Source: JBCBSP01 sp039819095 (GTDB lineage: Bacteria; Pseudomonadota; Alphaproteobacteria; Caulobacterales; Maricaulaceae). From it: a stretch of DNA of 64,000 bases. The DNA is taken from the NCBI GenBank assembly GCA_039819095.1, contig JBCBSP010000004.1, forward strand, positions 239,222-303,221, in the 5' to 3' direction. Under the pieces are notes generated by a model. The model saw only the letters and a program-made list of their open reading frames with translations, was not told the origin of the DNA and searched no databases. Each line of letters begins with the position of its first letter. Within the stretch, counting starts at the first letter, position 1. The position numbers and the translations under genes are program-made. Below are positions 54,301 through 61,937 of this stretch, piece by piece.

Positions 54301-54936
54301 TTAAGGCGAACCAATTCGGCGTAGCAACTCAACTTTCAAAGACTTGAAGTTTGGGAGGCTATTGCACTCAATCGCTCTTCTTAGGCCAATCAGGTCCACC
54401 ACGAAGTCACACTGATCCGGTTGGATTCGCATATTTGCTTCGCGCAGCGCCAAGTAAACCGCATCAGCAATGTTTTCATTGCCGATCTCTGCAACTGCGC
54501 CATCGTTACAAAAAAGATCGAGGCTGTTCGGTGGCGTCGGTTGCGAACGGTATTGAACAAGTTCGCGCCGTGCTTTGCGTTCGTCGATCACTGGTACGTA
54601 TTCATTGGCGAGAGCAACCGCCAACGTTGAGGCTTCTCCGTCGTCAAGTGATCTTGGGTCTGACACTAGATCAAAATAAAGGCCCTGCGCCCGCCCCGAT
54701 ATCGCGTTTAAGTTAAGTACCCCATCACGAATCAATCTGTCGGCAAACTCGCGTTCTTTCGGTTCTCCATCAGAGCCCTCACGCAGCTCGCCCAACACCT
54801 CTTCCGTGATGATTGCCGGATTGGTAAGCGTAGAAAGAATTCCAGTTCCGAGCCCGCTCGCGTGAAGATTTATAATCACGCTGGCATCAAGAACGAATTG
54901 TCGATCAGTTTCACGGATCAAGCTTGAACAGATCAT
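54301..54936 (-). CDS. PIN-domain-like nuclease
   Basis: The 211-residue protein has the PIN pattern of acidic residues: Asp17 in FVLDASVIINL, Glu47/Glu50 in EEVLGELREG, Asp99-x-Glu101 in LDDGEAST and Asp118-Glu119 in VPVIDERKARR, enough for Mg-dependent RNase activity. It is the last gene of the four-gene operon and overlaps the XRE-ImmA/IrrE gene by 26 nt. An XRE-ImmA/IrrE plus PIN pair resembles toxin-antitoxin-like modules. Confidence 0.8.
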   Translation of the reverse strand: MICSSLIRETDRQFVLDASVIINLHASGLGTGILSTLTNPAIITEEVLGELREGSDGEPKEREFADRLIRDGVLNLNAISGRAQGLYFDLVSDPRSLDDGEASTLAVALANEYVPVIDERKARRELVQYRSQPTPPNSLDLFCNDGAVAEIGNENIADAVYLALREANMRIQPDQCDFVVDLIGLRRAIECNSLPNFKSLKVELLRRIGSP

Positions 54937-56101
54937 CCGTGACGCGCTCTTCTTCTTGTAGCTGATCGAAGTATTTGCGGATATCAATCCGGTTCACGTC
55001 GAACATCCGTGCGACCTGACCTTCACTTATCAGCTCGCGCTGCCACGCTTCGTACGCCATTAGCCCCACTCGCATAGGAAATGGATTGTCGGCGTCCAGC
55101 TTGGCATCATCATTGGTATCAAAATCTGCGCCCAGAACCTCGCGTGCTTGCGCGTCCGTAATCTGCCCGTTCGAAACAAACCAAGCCCAAGTTCCAGTTG
55201 GTGCCAATTGCAGCTCCTCCAACCTTCGGATCATTGCTTCGCGAGACACGCCAAAGTGGTGGGACAGTAGAATTATATGACGTCGAGTGAGTTTGGAAGC
55301 GCCTCTAGTAAGTTCCCCAAACTTACTTCTGAGGTCATCCTCAGGAGTCAGGAATGCGTAGGAGAACGCATTCGCGTATTTTTCTTCTCTCGAAAGAAAG
55401 CGCTCGCCAAGTTCGAGTACTTCAGGAGCTTGGCGAGTTCCTATAAAGTGACCAAGCTCATGGGCAGCCGTCAGAGTTCTTCTAGGTAGCGGGTGATCCG
55501 CATTTATCAGAATGCAGGCTCCCATCGCAGTGTCGTAGGAGAACAACCCAGAAACCTTTGGGCTGGATCTAAGTCGCCTTTGGTAGACACGGATCCCAAG
55601 TTGTTCTTCTAGAAGTCTGAAAATATTGCCAACTGGACCTGGACCAATACCCAACTCTGCTCTGAGGCTGGCCGCATGCTCCTTCGCCTGAGCAACTACA
55701 TTTCCGGACTTTAGAGGGCGTTCAATTGGGTACCGATTTACGCGCGGGACTCCAAGCGCATTCTCAAGCTCGACCTCAGCACTGACCAATCTGTTCAGCA
55801 GCCGAACTGCCTCCAAAACGGTCTCGTTTTCGCTTTCGTTGAGCTTTCGAAACCGCGGTAAAAGGTCAGAATAGACTGCTTCTCTCCGAAGAAGTGAATT
55901 GACCGAAACGGAGTAAAGCTTCGCCAGCAATTGTAACTCAGTCACACGCAGCCGCCGCTCGCCTTTTTCGATCGCTGCAATCGTCGGGCGTGAGACGTCG
56001 ATTGCTTCTGCCGCTTCGATTTGCGTAATCCGCGCAGCATCTCGCGAAATTCGCAGACGCTTACCCAATTCAATTGGACTGACCTCTTGAACTTTCGTCA
56101 T
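54911..56101 (-). CDS. XRE-family HTH protein with ImmA/IrrE metallopeptidase domain
   Basis: The 396-residue protein joins an N-terminal XRE HTH (about 9-70; ITQIEAAEAIDVSRPTIAAI) to a zinc metallopeptidase domain with HELGH at 214-218, followed by EKYANAFSYAFLTPEDDL, typical of the COG2856/IrrE group. These proteins cleave repressors or antitoxins in response to a signal. Its ATG overlaps the QueC-like stop by 4 nt. It may sense infection and release the PIN nuclease or operon repression. Confidence 0.88.
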   Translation of the reverse strand: MTKVQEVSPIELGKRLRISRDAARITQIEAAEAIDVSRPTIAAIEKGERRLRVTELQLLAKLYSVSVNSLLRREAVYSDLLPRFRKLNESENETVLEAVRLLNRLVSAEVELENALGVPRVNRYPIERPLKSGNVVAQAKEHAASLRAELGIGPGPVGNIFRLLEEQLGIRVYQRRLRSSPKVSGLFSYDTAMGACILINADHPLPRRTLTAAHELGHFIGTRQAPEVLELGERFLSREEKYANAFSYAFLTPEDDLRSKFGELTRGASKLTRRHIILLSHHFGVSREAMIRRLEELQLAPTGTWAWFVSNGQITDAQAREVLGADFDTNDDAKLDADNPFPMRVGLMAYEAWQRELISEGQVARMFDVNRIDIRKYFDQLQEEERVTDDLFKLDP

Positions 56102-57468
56102 CCCAACCCCCGGATTAAATCTTTGATAAAGCTTCTCTCGTCCAATCCGTCCAAGAAGCTCTGCCACTCCGCTGAGTGCCGCTCGCTTAGTTCAACAAGC
56201 CGCTTCTCGACCTCATCCGCTTGAGCCCCAGTCGCCCTTGCAATCTCGGATGCGTGGCCGCGAAACCCGAACCTCTCTCCAAGGTTCGATTTGAGTTGTC
56301 CGAATTGGTGCATATGCCGACAAGCGGCATACGCGTGCGGCTCGATACCTCGTGGATTCCTCACGTTCAATTCGGGTTTTGCGGCTTCGATAACCGTAGG
56401 CGCACTTAGGTTCGCAAAGGTGTAGTGCTCGTCATCTTCGGGGATGCCCGCTGCTGCTAAACTTACACGTCTCAGCAAACAGGCCGCGCAAACACCACAT
56501 TGATGGAACCGGCCATTGAAGTTCACGTAATTGCGTTTTTGCCAACAAGATCGGGTTTTGGTGATCTCGTTGACGCTTAGTCCCGCAACGTTATGCGCCT
56601 CTCGAATGGTTTCCGCCTTCGTTGACCAAAGCCTTGGTTGCTCAAAGCTGACCGTATGTTCAAGGACAGCGCCAATGAAGCGCTCCATGGCTCTGAAAAA
56701 ACGTGGATGGTTACGATAGTCGGGAGAAGTTGGTCTCAAATTCAAGATTGCCGGTCCAAGAGCACCTTGGCCACTTTCAGGAACGATGATGCGGTTGACG
56801 TTGCCAAGCTTGGCAGCGACAGCGCTGATAGCCGCAAATTTGAAGCCGCGTGAGCGAAAGCTCGCTTCTTTGCGGCTTGCTTTTACGCGAAAAGGAACAG
56901 GGATGAACGCTCGTCTATTGATGACATCTTTGCCGGTTTGACCGACACGAATTCGCAAAGCGGCGTCCGGGCCGAATTCTTCAATTAAAAGCTCAGCGAC
57001 GGCCTTGGAATCGAGACCGTCACTATAAGCAATGGTGTAGCTTACACCGTTGGGCAGTGGGAGCGGCTGGGTAGGTGGTATAGCGAGTGCTTCTTGCCTG
57101 CGAACAAACTCGAACTGCCAAGTGTCGCTCGTTACAATCCTGGCTGCCGCCTCAAGGGTATCGACAACAGAAGGCGAATTCCAAAGCGCCGGATCATGTA
57201 CAGGGATGCGCACCTGGAAGGTGCGTGGCCAATGCACGGTGCTTCGCCGCTTGCTCAGGTCGCAGTACTCAATGACACCCGCGACCAGCAAGAGATCATA
57301 TGCAGTAGGATTCCAACCGGCGAAGAAGTACCGACCTAACGCTTCAGTAGAGAAGGAAATTTGGTCTCCGATGTAGCAGTGCGCTCGCCCTTCGCGAGGG
57401 CGCTGCCCATACTCAAGTACATCCAGAGCCATCGAAATCTGACTTGCTGAAGGAAGGGCTGAGGTCAT
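56098..57468 (-). CDS. QueC-like PP-loop enzyme with N-terminal extension
   Basis: A 456-residue protein. After an N-terminal domain of about 140 residues, YSDGLDSKAVAELL (149-154 is the PP-loop SDGLDS, a variant of SGGxDS) opens a QueC-like domain; SRGFKFAAISAVAAKLGNVN aligns with the QueC substrate helix. A zinc site is formed by Cys308 (TRSCWQ) and Cys324-x2-Cys327-x2-Cys330 with the following LLRR. QueC makes the deazaguanine preQ0, but QueC-like enzymes also occur in the Qat and type IV CBASS defence systems. No other queuosine genes are nearby, so defence fits better. Confidence 0.85.
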   Translation of the reverse strand: MTSALPSASQISMALDVLEYGQRPREGRAHCYIGDQISFSTEALGRYFFAGWNPTAYDLLLVAGVIEYCDLSKRRSTVHWPRTFQVRIPVHDPALWNSPSVVDTLEAAARIVTSDTWQFEFVRRQEALAIPPTQPLPLPNGVSYTIAYSDGLDSKAVAELLIEEFGPDAALRIRVGQTGKDVINRRAFIPVPFRVKASRKEASFRSRGFKFAAISAVAAKLGNVNRIIVPESGQGALGPAILNLRPTSPDYRNHPRFFRAMERFIGAVLEHTVSFEQPRLWSTKAETIREAHNVAGLSVNEITKTRSCWQKRNYVNFNGRFHQCGVCAACLLRRVSLAAAGIPEDDEHYTFANLSAPTVIEAAKPELNVRNPRGIEPHAYAACRHMHQFGQLKSNLGERFGFRGHASEIARATGAQADEVEKRLVELSERHSAEWQSFLDGLDERSFIKDLIRGLG

Positions 57469-58040
57469 CGCAACGCTACCCCGTCATCCAGACCTTCGCG
57501 CTTGGGCGGGGTTGCGACGGGCGAAGCGCCGCGGTCTAAAATGCGATCAGTCACGGCTTGGTACCCAAGCTCATTGCGTGCTTGTTCGATGCCGCTTGCG
57601 AGCCGGCTTCGTTCACCAGAAGTAGCGTGGGTTTGATAATGATCCGCCATATCAGCGTAAGCCGACTCTGCAGTCTCTCGCGCTGAACTCTCAACGACTC
57701 CCCTGAGCGCGGGGAGGCCGGATTCACCACGCTCTAATGCTGCCGCTGCGTTACGGATAAGTCGCGAATTTAAATCACTGAATGGGTGGGTTGAGCTAAG
57801 TCGCGCAATCAGTTGCTCAGGGGTCTCCTGGATCAGAAGAGGACCCCGTTCATCCCCGAGAAACGCACGCTTCAGGTCTTCAACCAATCCAGGGCACCCA
57901 TCGTCACGAAACGTGCGAACGACGGCGTGCTCGATCCGATCCTGAGCCTCTGAACTCGAGAAGGCGTTGAGAGTCAGCGCTTCGGCAGAATCTCGCCAAG
58001 GCTTCTTCAAAGGAAGCGTTCTGTAAGGGCCATCAGTCAT
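57465..58040 (-). CDS. Helical hypothetical protein, first gene of the QueC-like operon
   Basis: A 191-residue helical protein beginning MTDGPYRTLPLKKPW. ATG 58040 has a clean AGGAG ribosome binding site 7 nt away. The middle part (AAALERGESGLPALRGVVES) is Ala-rich, and the end is a Pro/Arg-rich tail (SPVATPPKREGLDDGVALR). No domain recognised. Its stop overlaps the QueC-like start (ATGA). By position it could be the substrate or partner of the QueC-like enzyme, as QatB is in Qat, but there is no clear similarity by eye. Confidence 0.7.
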   Translation of the reverse strand: MTDGPYRTLPLKKPWRDSAEALTLNAFSSSEAQDRIEHAVVRTFRDDGCPGLVEDLKRAFLGDERGPLLIQETPEQLIARLSSTHPFSDLNSRLIRNAAAALERGESGLPALRGVVESSARETAESAYADMADHYQTHATSGERSRLASGIEQARNELGYQAVTDRILDRGASPVATPPKREGLDDGVALR

Positions 58041-58059
58041 AAGAATCTCCTGATGGTTA

Positions 58060-58110
58060 AGGTGCGCCATGATTCTGACATTGTCAAGTTTTTTAAAAAA
58101 ATACCTGACA
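58060..58110 (-). promoter_or_regulatory. Candidate promoter/operator of the QueC-like operon
   Basis: TTGACA at 58087-58082 (minus strand) can serve as a -35 element, with a weak CACCTT 17 nt on. It overlaps the palindrome TGACA-T-TGTCA (58076-58086), and a further TGACA half-site lies at 58106-58110 beyond an A/T tract. The XRE protein of the operon is the natural candidate to bind. Position and symmetry are seen; the function is inferred. Confidence 0.4.
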
Positions 58111-58334
58111 CCATCCGCTAAAACACGTTCCACTTTACGGAGCCCTACCTCGGCCCGCGTAAGTCATCCAAGCGCCTCCAGGACGAATAGAGGGGCGCAC
58201 CTTCGTTTGGAGTCTCCCCACCCACGCTCCCCGGCATATTCTGGCGTAGCGAATTCGGTTGACTTCCCCCCGGAGCCACTTCTGAAGTGTGCGCAGGATT
58301 GCTCTCATTCAGTTTCTTGAGGAGAGCGCGAGTC

Positions 58335-58667
58335 ATGAACCCGCAATCCATTTTATTGTTTGTTCCGATGATCGGCTTGTTTGTCGCCGGAGCGACCTTG
58401 TTGCGCCTCTACGCCCACAGCGATCACTGGCCGACGCTGGGGGCGAGCCTGCTGTCCTACGGGATGGGCTCGTATCTGATGACGCGTCTGATGAAGGGCG
58501 AGAACTTCGCCGTCCTCATGAGCGTGAACAACGCCACCCAGCTCGCAATTATCGTGCTGATTGGCGTATTCCTTTTCAATGAGCCGCTGACCCGGCTTCA
58601 AATGGTCGGCTTTGCTCTTGCGCTGATCGCGGTCACCCTTATGGCGATCCCGCCGCGTGCGTCATGA
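58335..58667 (+). CDS. Small four-TM membrane protein (DMT/SMR-like)
   Basis: A 110-residue protein with four predicted TM helices, the last (LTRLQMVGFALALIAVTLMA) resembling half of an EamA/SMR transporter. The SMR glutamate in TM1 is absent, so it is probably not a classical EmrE pump. A GAGGAG ribosome binding site precedes ATG 58335. It stands alone between the QueC-like operon promoter and the next cassette. Confidence 0.6.
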   Translation: MNPQSILLFVPMIGLFVAGATLLRLYAHSDHWPTLGASLLSYGMGSYLMTRLMKGENFAVLMSVNNATQLAIIVLIGVFLFNEPLTRLQMVGFALALIAVTLMAIPPRAS

Positions 58668-58783
58668 GGGGCTTCGCCCCAGCGCCCGCAAGGGTGCGGT
58701 CTCCCGAGGCTCGGGCATTCGCCCTGCGCCCGCCGTACTTAGTCCTTGCAGACGCCTCCCCACTTTTACATTGCTTGTCAGGG

Positions 58784-58801
58784 CTGCAAGCGAAGTTGCA
58801 G
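58784..58801. repeat. Hairpin A flanking the TM-effector cassette
   Basis: CTGCAA-GCGAAG-TTGCAG followed by CCATTT. A close relative (CTGCAAG-GTAA-CTTGCAG followed by CCGTTT) lies at 59997-60014, beyond the next two genes, in the same orientation. Confidence 0.45.
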
Positions 58802-58889
58802 CCATTTAGCGTATTTGTGAGTCATTGCTTGAAATCCCGCACCTATGGGTGGAATGCTCTACTTGCAACCCAATTTGGAAGGCTAGTCG

Positions 58890-59702
58890 ATGACTGAAAA
58901 AGGTAGATCTGAGTTAGACGATGAAGAGCGCCGATTTTGGGAGCAGCGTGGTCCGGTCATCCTGTTTAGCTCATTCATTGCTCTTTTATGCCTCTACGTT
59001 GTCGCCATCATCGGTCAAGATGAAGCGAGAGCAGATAATCAAAACTGGCAATTCTTATCGTCAATACTGCTCTCTGTTTCGTCAGCGATCATAGTCGTCT
59101 TGATCGTCGATTTCCTCTTTCTTCGCCGTACCATGCGTTACCTTCGCCGTTATATTGGCGATGAATTTGCTGACAAATTGAAAGAAAGCGGCCTCAGCAT
59201 GCACGGGATCATTAGTGTCCATGACGGTATGCCGAGAGATAAATTTCGAAGTTATATTCGTGAATCTAGCGAGCTGCTCGTACTTCAAACATTCATTGCA
59301 AATATGCCAAACATTGAGATTGACCTGCGTTTATTCTTCGAGAATGGAGGAAAAGCGAGAGTGTTGCTGCTTGACCCCAGATCCGATCTTGTGGCCATCA
59401 GAAGCCGGGAATTGACCGCTGTCTCAGAGCGTAAATTTAGAGCTGAAATTATCAGTAATATCATGCTCTTAAGGCACCTTGGAGATGAAAATTGCGAAAT
59501 TCACCTCTATGAGGCGTCACCTGCGGCGTCAATTTACATGGCGGACAAACATCTGCTCGTTGGACATTTTCTTTTCAAGAAGCATGCAGTTCAGGGTCCA
59601 ATTATTGAAGCGCGTGATGGGCATTATAAAAAAGAAATGATTGAACATTTTGAGAATTTGTGGGATAATTCAACTAAATTAGACAATAAATTATTTGAAT
59701 AA
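58890..59702 (+). CDS. Two-TM protein with PLD-like C-terminal region, putative effector
   Basis: A 270-residue protein with TM helices at about 22-42 and 55-78, then a cytosolic domain. Its C-terminal half carries the pattern KARVLLLDPRSDLVAIRSRE and EASPAASIYMADKHLLVGHF, like PLD-related domains (DUF5919-type) found in signalling and defence proteins, but no HxKxxxxD motif is visible. GGAAGG precedes ATG 58890. Low GC. It may act at the membrane as an abortive-infection effector; this is inference. Confidence 0.65.
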   Translation: MTEKGRSELDDEERRFWEQRGPVILFSSFIALLCLYVVAIIGQDEARADNQNWQFLSSILLSVSSAIIVVLIVDFLFLRRTMRYLRRYIGDEFADKLKESGLSMHGIISVHDGMPRDKFRSYIRESSELLVLQTFIANMPNIEIDLRLFFENGGKARVLLLDPRSDLVAIRSRELTAVSERKFRAEIISNIMLLRHLGDENCEIHLYEASPAASIYMADKHLLVGHFLFKKHAVQGPIIEARDGHYKKEMIEHFENLWDNSTKLDNKLFE

Positions 59703-59709
59703 TTAAGTA

Positions 59710-59931
59710 ATGAGTTTGGTTGATTCATTTCGATCTATTGATATGGAATTGTTGCGCGATGCTGGTCTATCCTTGGTGGTGTTGGCCGGAGGGGCTGGAG
59801 CTGCATATGTAATTCCGAACCATCTTGTGCCACCGGAGAGTGCTAGTGTGCATCTCATGGAGGACTTAAGTAAGCCAGCGTGCGAAACGCCTGCGCAAAG
59901 TGAGGAACTTTCCCTAAAAGATATCGGGTAG
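59710..59931 (+). CDS. Small protein downstream of the TM protein
   Basis: A 73-residue protein with one hydrophobic segment (LSLVVLAGGAGAAYVIPNHL) starting 7 nt after the preceding stop, so the two are likely co-translated. No family recognised. Its low-GC codon use matches its neighbour. Confidence 0.55.
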   Translation: MSLVDSFRSIDMELLRDAGLSLVVLAGGAGAAYVIPNHLVPPESASVHLMEDLSKPACETPAQSEELSLKDIG

Positions 59932-59996
59932 TTTTTGCCCTCATTTTTGAAAGTCCGTTCGCCTGGGCTCCTTATTGCAAAGCCGCATTGTTATGC

Positions 59997-60014
59997 CTGC
60001 AAGGTAACTTGCAG
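59997..60014. repeat. Hairpin B flanking the TM-effector cassette
   Basis: Perfect 7-bp stem CTGCAAG-GTAA-CTTGCAG, 8 nt beyond the end of the relaxase gene. It is related to the hairpin at 58784-58801, and may serve as a terminator for relaxase transcripts. Confidence 0.5.
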
Positions 60015-60022
60015 CCGTTTTT

Positions 60023-61456
60023 CTATCGGCTGTGGTCGGGACCGGGGCGGGTCCGTTGGCGGTCGTGTGGCTTGAGCGTGCGTTGTCTGAGCGCCCTGAG
60101 CCTCTCCGTTCGATCATCCCTGGATGGTGCTTCCTGACGGTTAGCGGTTTTGGGGCGCGTTGGTTCCGGCTTTGGCTTCGCTTGCGTGACGGACGACTCA
60201 GTGCGGAGCGGGGCTTTGCGTGCCGCCTCAAACGCTGGCTTGGGAGAAGGCCGCTCCATAGTCTTGTAGCGAGCGCGGTCAGCCGCCAGCTCCTCGCGCT
60301 TCTGGATTGCTGCTTGCTGCTGGCGCTTCCGGTCCGCATCCAACGCGCGGCGTTCGCCAAGGTGGCGCAATATGAGGGCGTCTGTCTGTTCCCGGTCGCG
60401 GATCATGGCCGTGTAGGCCGCGCGTTCATTCTCTAGCTTGATGCGCAGATATTCACCGCGCAGCCGATCCCAAAGCCCGCCTAATCCAGGACGGAACCTC
60501 GCCTGGCGCTCGCGGGCTTCCTGCCAGCGCCTTTCTTCCATCAGTTTCGTCTGGCGCGCGCGTTGCTCGCGTTGTTGGGAGACTAAGGCTTGGCGCTTTC
60601 GCTCTTGCTCTGCCTTGGCGGACTCGTCGCGTGCATCCACTTCCCGGCGCATCCGATTCAGCGCCGGGATCATGCCGCTGGCGATCCTGTGTTGGGCTTC
60701 CAGCATTGAAGGGAGCGCGGTATCGCCCAACCGGGCTTTCACCTCACGCGCTTTTACCCCGGCATAGGTCGCGAGACTGTAGGGCTTGCCGTTATGGTCC
60801 AGCACCACAGCGCTGCGCCGATCACCTTTGGCCAGTACCAGCCCGCGCTCCCGCAGGGCATGAGTGAGGGCTGCTGGAGAATCTGAAATCGACCAGGCAT
60901 CTTGAACCGCGCCTTTGATCGCGCGCGGATCAACACCCCGTCGTTTACATTCCTGCCATTCCTCCAAAGAGAAATTGCGCGGGTCGCGCTTTGACTTTGC
61001 CGCAAGACCTTCGGGCATTTTCCAGCCATGCTCGCGATAGAGATCGCGCGAGAGGTCTTGCATCTTGGTTTTGGTGAAGGAGAGCTGGACCGCCTTCATC
61101 TCGTCGATCTTGATGCGGCTCCACACCGCATGGGCGTGGCGGCGACCTTCTTTTTCATGAAACACCACGGCACGGGGCTGGCCTGACAAACCGAGGCGAC
61201 GCTCCGCCTCATTGATGGCCGTTTCAAAGCTCTCGATCTTCACGGCTTCATTGGCGGGCGGATTGAAGCTCATGGAGAAGAGGAATTGGCGGCATCGCGT
61301 GCCTTTGCTAATCGCCTCGGCTTCAGCCAGTGCGCCATGCAAATCATTGGATGTGAAACCGCGCAGCTCGTGAACCGAGACATGCTCGTTTTCGTCCTTG
61401 AGCAGATGCGCCGCCAGATCAGCCGCACCGCCGCGCTGGTTGCCGACCAGGATCAT
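60023..61456 (-). CDS. Relaxase/mobilization nuclease
   Basis: The relaxase nicks oriT and pilots the strand. The 477-residue protein has an N-terminal relaxase domain with FLFSMSFNPP and the metal-binding EKEGRRHAHAVWSRI (His107, His109), like MobA/VirD2-type relaxases. A catalytic Tyr is not obvious in the first 30 residues. The C-terminal half is a charged coiled coil with a Lys/Arg/Pro-rich tail. ATG 61456 overlaps the mobC stop by 4 nt. The nearest partner T4CP is at the other side of the element. Confidence 0.88.
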   Translation of the reverse strand: MILVGNQRGGAADLAAHLLKDENEHVSVHELRGFTSNDLHGALAEAEAISKGTRCRQFLFSMSFNPPANEAVKIESFETAINEAERRLGLSGQPRAVVFHEKEGRRHAHAVWSRIKIDEMKAVQLSFTKTKMQDLSRDLYREHGWKMPEGLAAKSKRDPRNFSLEEWQECKRRGVDPRAIKGAVQDAWSISDSPAALTHALRERGLVLAKGDRRSAVVLDHNGKPYSLATYAGVKAREVKARLGDTALPSMLEAQHRIASGMIPALNRMRREVDARDESAKAEQERKRQALVSQQREQRARQTKLMEERRWQEARERQARFRPGLGGLWDRLRGEYLRIKLENERAAYTAMIRDREQTDALILRHLGERRALDADRKRQQQAAIQKREELAADRARYKTMERPSPKPAFEAARKAPLRTESSVTQAKPKPEPTRPKTANRQEAPSRDDRTERLRALRQRTLKPHDRQRTRPGPDHSR

Positions 61457-61824
61457 GCTTTGGTTTTGCCCAAGGCGCGGAGCAGCAATTGACGCATCAA
61501 GCGGATGTCTGCGCAGGCCCTATCAAGCTCAGCGGCAAGGTCAGGCGTCACAGGCAGAGCGCCCATGTGCGCCGCTTTGGCGATCTGGTTTATGTTGGAA
61601 GCGAGCCGCGATTGTCCCAGCAGTCCGAGCGCCTGCGAGAGCAAGGCTTGATCGACGCCCGGTTTGCGCCGCTTTATGGCTCGCGGCGAGGCGGCATCTC
61701 CGAAGAGTTTCTCACGGATATACTGCGCGAGTGGTTTGTTGCCTGTTCGAACATTGAGGATCGCGCGCTCTTCATCGGTGAACCGCATCGAGAAGGGCGG
61801 GGGAGTTGTCTTGCGCTGGTTCAT
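61453..61824 (-). CDS. mobC: MobC-like relaxosome protein
   Basis: A 123-residue protein: FSMRFTDEERAILNVRTG is a ribbon-helix-helix-like start, and LLGQSRLASNINQIAKAAHM matches the MobC signature (SNxNQIAKxxN type). MobC opens DNA at oriT for the relaxase. Its ATG overlaps the upstream frame stop (ATGA). That upstream frame is the displaced 3' part of the recombinase (61821-61937). Confidence 0.88.
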   Translation of the reverse strand: MNQRKTTPPPFSMRFTDEERAILNVRTGNKPLAQYIREKLFGDAASPRAIKRRKPGVDQALLSQALGLLGQSRLASNINQIAKAAHMGALPVTPDLAAELDRACADIRLMRQLLLRALGKTKA

Positions 61825-61937
61825 GGAGCCGGGCCCTCCGGCTCATGAATGATGTGTTCGATGGGTTTGAGTTGGGCTTCCCAGTCTTCGAGCGTTTGGA
61901 AAAGTTGGTTCGAACTTTTTTCGTCCAACTCCACCAT
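61821..61937 (-). CDS. Displaced recombinase C-terminal coding segment (38 codons)
   Basis: From the ATG inside the attR core (61937) the frame reads MVELDEKSSNQLFQTL and ends HEPEGPAP, 38 residues, with its stop overlapping mobC. Its ATG-GTG-GAG is the same codon set, in the same frame, as the codons at 43100-43092 of the recombinase. In a circularised element it would be the natural C-terminus of the recombinase, giving 547 residues. In the integrated form it might be translated as a separate peptide, but no good ribosome binding site is seen. A longer frame to 62090 crosses into the chromosome and is not considered real. Confidence 0.65.
   Translation of the reverse strand: MVELDEKSSNQLFQTLEDWEAQLKPIEHIIHEPEGPAP
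61929..61937. other. attR core
   Basis: CTCCACCAT, identical to 43092-43100. Left of it is element sequence (including GGTTCGAAC, reminiscent of a T arm); right of it is the chromosomal tRNA-Tyr 3' flank. Confidence 0.75.

Larger units (their letters stand above)
43092..61937. mobile_element. Integrative mobilizable element in tRNA-Tyr, about 18.8 kb
   Basis: Boundaries are the 9-bp direct repeat CTCCACCAT at 43092-43100 and 61929-61937. Support: a large serine recombinase gene next to the left end, mob genes at the right end, lower and uneven GC inside, and outside the right end the native-looking tRNA 3' flank (a 22-nt match to the tRNA-Thr flank at the same 12-nt distance from CCA). It has relaxase, MobC and coupling protein but no VirB-type channel, so it would need a helper conjugation system. 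The cargo is mostly defence-like. Confidence 0.85.

Noticed and set aside
58784..60014. The two hairpins as integron attC sites
   Set aside because: They lack the GTTRRRY/RYYYAAC core sites and the R''/L''-L'/R' layout, and no tyrosine integron integrase is present.
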